From assembly GCA_963749715.1 (NCBI GenBank), contig CAVVNR010000013.1, forward strand, positions 1 to 64,000: a stretch of DNA of 64,000 nt, written 5' to 3'. Source of the DNA: Roseiarcus sp963749715. Its GTDB lineage: Bacteria; Pseudomonadota; Alphaproteobacteria; Rhizobiales; Beijerinckiaceae. How positions within the stretch are numbered: position 1 is the first letter of the stretch; every line of letters starts with the position of its first letter. The notes under the pieces are model-generated. The model was not told the origin of the DNA, ran no database searches, and was given only the letters and a program-made list of their open reading frames with translations. A program made the position numbers and the translations under genes. Of the stretch, positions 61,705 through 64,000 are shown piece after piece.

Positions 61705-63804
61705 TCACCCCGCTTCGATCAGCCGCGCGGCCTCGTCGCGTTCGAACAGGTAGAGCAGGAGTCTCAGGCCGCGGTTCTCGTCTCCCGTCAGCCGCTCGCT
61801 GCGCTTGAGCGCGGCCTGCGCTTCCTCGCGCGCCCGCGCCAGAAGGCCGCCGTGGATGTCGAGCCGGGCGAAGCGGAAGCCCGGCGCGCCGGCCTGCCGG
61901 GCGCCGAGCACGTCGCCTTCGCCCCGCAGCCTCAAGTCCTCCTCGGCGATGCGGAAACCGTCCTCGGTCTCGCGCAAGGTCTCGAGCCTTGTCCGCGCCG
62001 CTTCGCCGAGCGGGCCCTTATAGACGAGCAGGCAGGACGAGCGGCCGGCGCCGCGCCCGACCCGGCCGCGCAGCTGGTGCAATTGCGCGAGCCCGAACCG
62101 TTCGGCGTGCTCGACGATCATGATCGTCGCTTCCGGCACGTCGACGCCGACCTCGACGACGGTGGTGGCGACCAGGATCGTCGTCTGCCCGCGCTCGAAC
62201 CGCTCCATCGCCGCGTCGCGCTCCGGACCGGCCATCTTGCCATGCATCAGCCCGACCGCGCGGCCGAAAATGGCGCTGAGCGCTCCCGCGCGTTCCTCGG
62301 CCGCCGCCACGTCGAGGGTCTCGCTCTCCTCGACCAGCGGACAGATCCAATAGGCGCGCGCCCCCCCGGCGGTCGCCTGTCCGAGTCGCGTGACCACTTC
62401 GCCGAGCCGTTCGACCGGCAGCACGCGGGTATCGATCGGCTGGCGCCCCGGCGGCTTCTCGCGCAGCGCCGAGACATCCATGTCGCCGAAATAGGCGAGC
62501 ACCAGCGAGCGCGGGATCGGGGTTGCGGTCATCGCCAGAAGATCGACGGCGGCGCCCTTGGACGCCAGCGCGAGCCGCTGATGGACGCCGAACCGGTGCT
62601 GTTCGTCGACCACCGCAAGCCCGAGATCGGCGAAGGCGACGCTCTCCTGGATCAGCGCGTGGGTGCCGACGGCGATGTCGATCGTCCCTTCCGCCAGCGC
62701 GGCGAGCGAGGCGCGGCGCCCCGCCGCCCGGTCGCGTCCGGTGATGAGCTTGATGCGCAGGCCGACGCGTTCTGCGAGCGGGGCGATGCGCTCATAGTGC
62801 TGGCGGGCGAGGATTTCGGTCGGCGCCATCATCGCCGCCTGCCGCCCCGCTTCGACCACGTCCGCCATCGCCATCAAGGCGACGACGGTCTTGCCCGAGC
62901 CGACGTCGCCCTGAAGCAGCCTCAGCATCCGCTTTTCGGCCCTAAGATCAGCGCGGATGTCGTCGATCGCCCGCTCTTGCGCCTGCGTCAGCGAAAACGG
63001 CAGGGCGGCCTCGAGGCGGCGCGCCAAGGCGCCTTCGGCGCGATGCGCGCGGCCGGGAATGGCGCGCATGCGGGCGCGCACGAGCAGGAGCGCGAGCTGG
63101 TTGGCCAGCAGTTCGTCATAGGCGAGGCGGGTCGCCGCCGGCCCGGCCGGGTCGATGTCCTCGGGCCTCGCCGGGCGGTGCATCGCCTCGAGCGCCGCGG
63201 CGAAGCCGGGCAATTTGAGTTGGCTCATCGTCTCCGCGCCGATCCATTCCGGCAGCCGCGGCAGGCGCTTGAGCGCAGCCTCGACGGCGCGGGCGACGGT
63301 GCGCGGGTAGAGGCCCTCGGTCAGCCCGTAGACCGGCTCGACCGAAGGCAGGCGGGCAAGCTCGTCCGCGTCCATCACCCGGTCGGGGTGGACGATCTGA
63401 CGCCGGCCGTCCCAAAGCTCGAGCTTGCCCGAGATCCAGCGCTTGGCCCCGATCGGCAGCTTCGAGCGCACCCATTCGGGGTTGGCGAGGAAGAAGACGA
63501 GCTCGACGTCGCCGGTTTCGTCCTCGATGAGCACCTTGAACGGCGCCCGCGAGCGCGCGTTCGGCGGCTCGCGATGCTCGGTCACAATGCCCTCGATGGT
63601 CACGATCGTGTCGGGAACCGCGTCGCGGATTTTCGGCCGCGCGCGCCGGTCGACGGTCGCCTGGGGCAGGTGGAAGAGGACGTCGATGACCCGCGACCCT
63701 TGGGATTTGTCGAGCAGGCGATCGAACAATTTGGCGTTCTTAGGCCCGATCCCCGGCAGCGAGCCGGCGGGCGCGAACAGGGGATCGAGCAGGGACGGAC
63801 GCAT
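61705..63804 (-). CDS. recG: ATP-dependent DNA helicase RecG
   Basis: A 699-residue superfamily 2 helicase that remodels stalled replication forks and branched DNA. The wedge domain is at the N-terminus (SLPGIGPKNAKLFDRLL). Walker A is LLQGDVGSGKTVVALMAMAD, followed by MAPTEILARQHYERI, the DEQH motif (LAVVDEQHRFGVHQRL) and TATPIPRSLVLAYFGDMDVS. The C-terminal motif QLRGRVGRGAGRSSCLLVYK is present. Full length, unbroken. Confidence 0.96.
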   Translation of the reverse strand: MRPSLLDPLFAPAGSLPGIGPKNAKLFDRLLDKSQGSRVIDVLFHLPQATVDRRARPKIRDAVPDTIVTIEGIVTEHREPPNARSRAPFKVLIEDETGDVELVFFLANPEWVRSKLPIGAKRWISGKLELWDGRRQIVHPDRVMDADELARLPSVEPVYGLTEGLYPRTVARAVEAALKRLPRLPEWIGAETMSQLKLPGFAAALEAMHRPARPEDIDPAGPAATRLAYDELLANQLALLLVRARMRAIPGRAHRAEGALARRLEAALPFSLTQAQERAIDDIRADLRAEKRMLRLLQGDVGSGKTVVALMAMADVVEAGRQAAMMAPTEILARQHYERIAPLAERVGLRIKLITGRDRAAGRRASLAALAEGTIDIAVGTHALIQESVAFADLGLAVVDEQHRFGVHQRLALASKGAAVDLLAMTATPIPRSLVLAYFGDMDVSALREKPPGRQPIDTRVLPVERLGEVVTRLGQATAGGARAYWICPLVEESETLDVAAAEERAGALSAIFGRAVGLMHGKMAGPERDAAMERFERGQTTILVATTVVEVGVDVPEATIMIVEHAERFGLAQLHQLRGRVGRGAGRSSCLLVYKGPLGEAARTRLETLRETEDGFRIAEEDLRLRGEGDVLGARQAGAPGFRFARLDIHGGLLARAREEAQAALKRSERLTGDENRGLRLLLYLFERDEAARLIEAG

Positions 63805-63871
63805 GGCGCGCGTTTAGCCTGCGCTCGGTGGGCGCAGCAAGCGCCTCGCCCGCAAGAGGGAGAATAGGCGG

Positions 63872-63888
63872 CGCGCTACGAGCGCGCG
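63872..63888. terminator. possible hairpin between PEP-CTERM gene and recG
   Basis: GCGCGCT-ACG-AGCGCGC forms a seven-base stem. It sits just after the stop codon of the leftward PEP-CTERM gene. There is no T-run, so it would be at best a weak intrinsic terminator. Confidence 0.3.
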
Positions 63889-63896
63889 CGAAAGGC

Positions 63897-64000
63897 TCAG
63901 GCTTTCGCTCGCCTGCGCGTCAGCCGCTGGCGGAAGGCGGCGAACGCCAGGAACGCCAACCCGAACATGGTCCAGGTGCTAGGCTCCGGAACGATGGGCG
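63897..64000 (-). CDS. PEP-CTERM sorting-domain protein (C-terminal part)
   Basis: The window ends inside this gene; only the last 34 codons are visible. They read VPEPSTWTMFGLAFLAFAAF followed by RQRLTRRRAKA and a stop. This is the PEP-CTERM tail: a Pro-Glu-Pro motif, one hydrophobic helix and a basic end, recognised by exosortase in exopolysaccharide-producing bacteria. The body of the protein and its function are unknown. It implies an exosortase gene elsewhere in the genome. Confidence 0.85.
   Translation of the reverse strand, partial: PIVPEPSTWTMFGLAFLAFAAFRQRLTRRRAKA

Noticed and set aside
61252..63867. Very long plus-strand open frame (871 codons) opposite recG
   Set aside because: It is antisense to a clear RecG helicase, Arg/Asp/His-rich with no domain, and arises from codon bias in GC-rich DNA.
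1..64000. CRISPR array, tRNA, rRNA or replication origin
   Set aside because: No regularly spaced repeats, tRNA-like arms, rRNA signatures or DnaA-box clusters were seen.

Overview
The window is a GC-rich bacterial chromosome segment from an alphaproteobacterium, most likely Hyphomicrobiales (Rhizobiales). Supporting genes are the DUF1476 (ATP synthase zeta-type) protein, ihfB-lapA, a complex I NDUFA9-like protein, RppH, hflKC-degP and a fused AroK-AroB. A methylotroph or Beijerinckiaceae-like member would fit, but that family-level placement is inference. I found no rRNA, tRNA, CRISPR array or replication origin.

Layout. 1-8.8 kb is patchy: an IS1182-type insertion sequence at the left edge, remnants of a glycosyltransferase, a winged-helix regulator and an adenylate cyclase-ATPase, a ribbon-helix-helix regulator with a PHB-depolymerase-like esterase, a MarR/MFS efflux pair, and a PanB-like protein. 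8.9-16.3 kb is mostly core metabolism: threonine catabolism (kbl-SDR-tdh), a TrmN6-like methyltransferase with DUF2007, polyprenyl diphosphate synthase, and alr with two GNAT genes. 16.5-22.4 kb is a yejABEF-type peptide ABC transporter. An AT-rich insert with a PD-(D/E)XK-like gene follows (22.6-23.2 kb). Next come deoB, DUF1476, rppH, a divergent polysaccharide deacetylase, an Old Yellow Enzyme-type flavoprotein and a P1 peptidase (23.4-30.1 kb). 30.1-45.4 kb is largely housekeeping: an acyltransferase, lapA/ihfB, NDUFA9-like, an EF-G-like GTPase, aroKB, CorC-like, then hflK-hflC-DUF2065-degP-dipeptidase-ArsR and an MFS pump. 45.7-46.9 kb is a junction of an IS1595 remnant with an MmeI-type restriction-modification remnant. 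rimO, a glutathionyl-hydroquinone reductase and two SDRs follow, interspersed with repeats. 52.1-55.9 kb holds an indolepyruvate ferredoxin oxidoreductase reading frame broken by about nine indels. 56.6-60.6 kb is a trehalose operon (otsB, GH15, otsA). An aldo/keto reductase, recG and the end of a PEP-CTERM protein close the window.

The most striking pattern is in the reading frames. At least ten otherwise well-conserved genes outside the 52-56 kb region are broken by one indel. In five of them the break is one extra base inside a GANTC pentamer, the CcrM methylation motif of alphaproteobacteria; a sixth likely case is in the IS1595 remnant. Removing that base restores a full-length, family-typical protein each time. 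The simplest explanation is base-calling error at modified sites in a long-read assembly, so these genes should not be called dead without checking. I did not find a convincing undescribed multi-gene system. The best novelty candidates are the AT-rich PD-(D/E)XK-like protein, the PanB paralogue without catalytic residues, the repeat that forms the start region of yejE, and a putative autoregulatory operator in front of the RHH gene.
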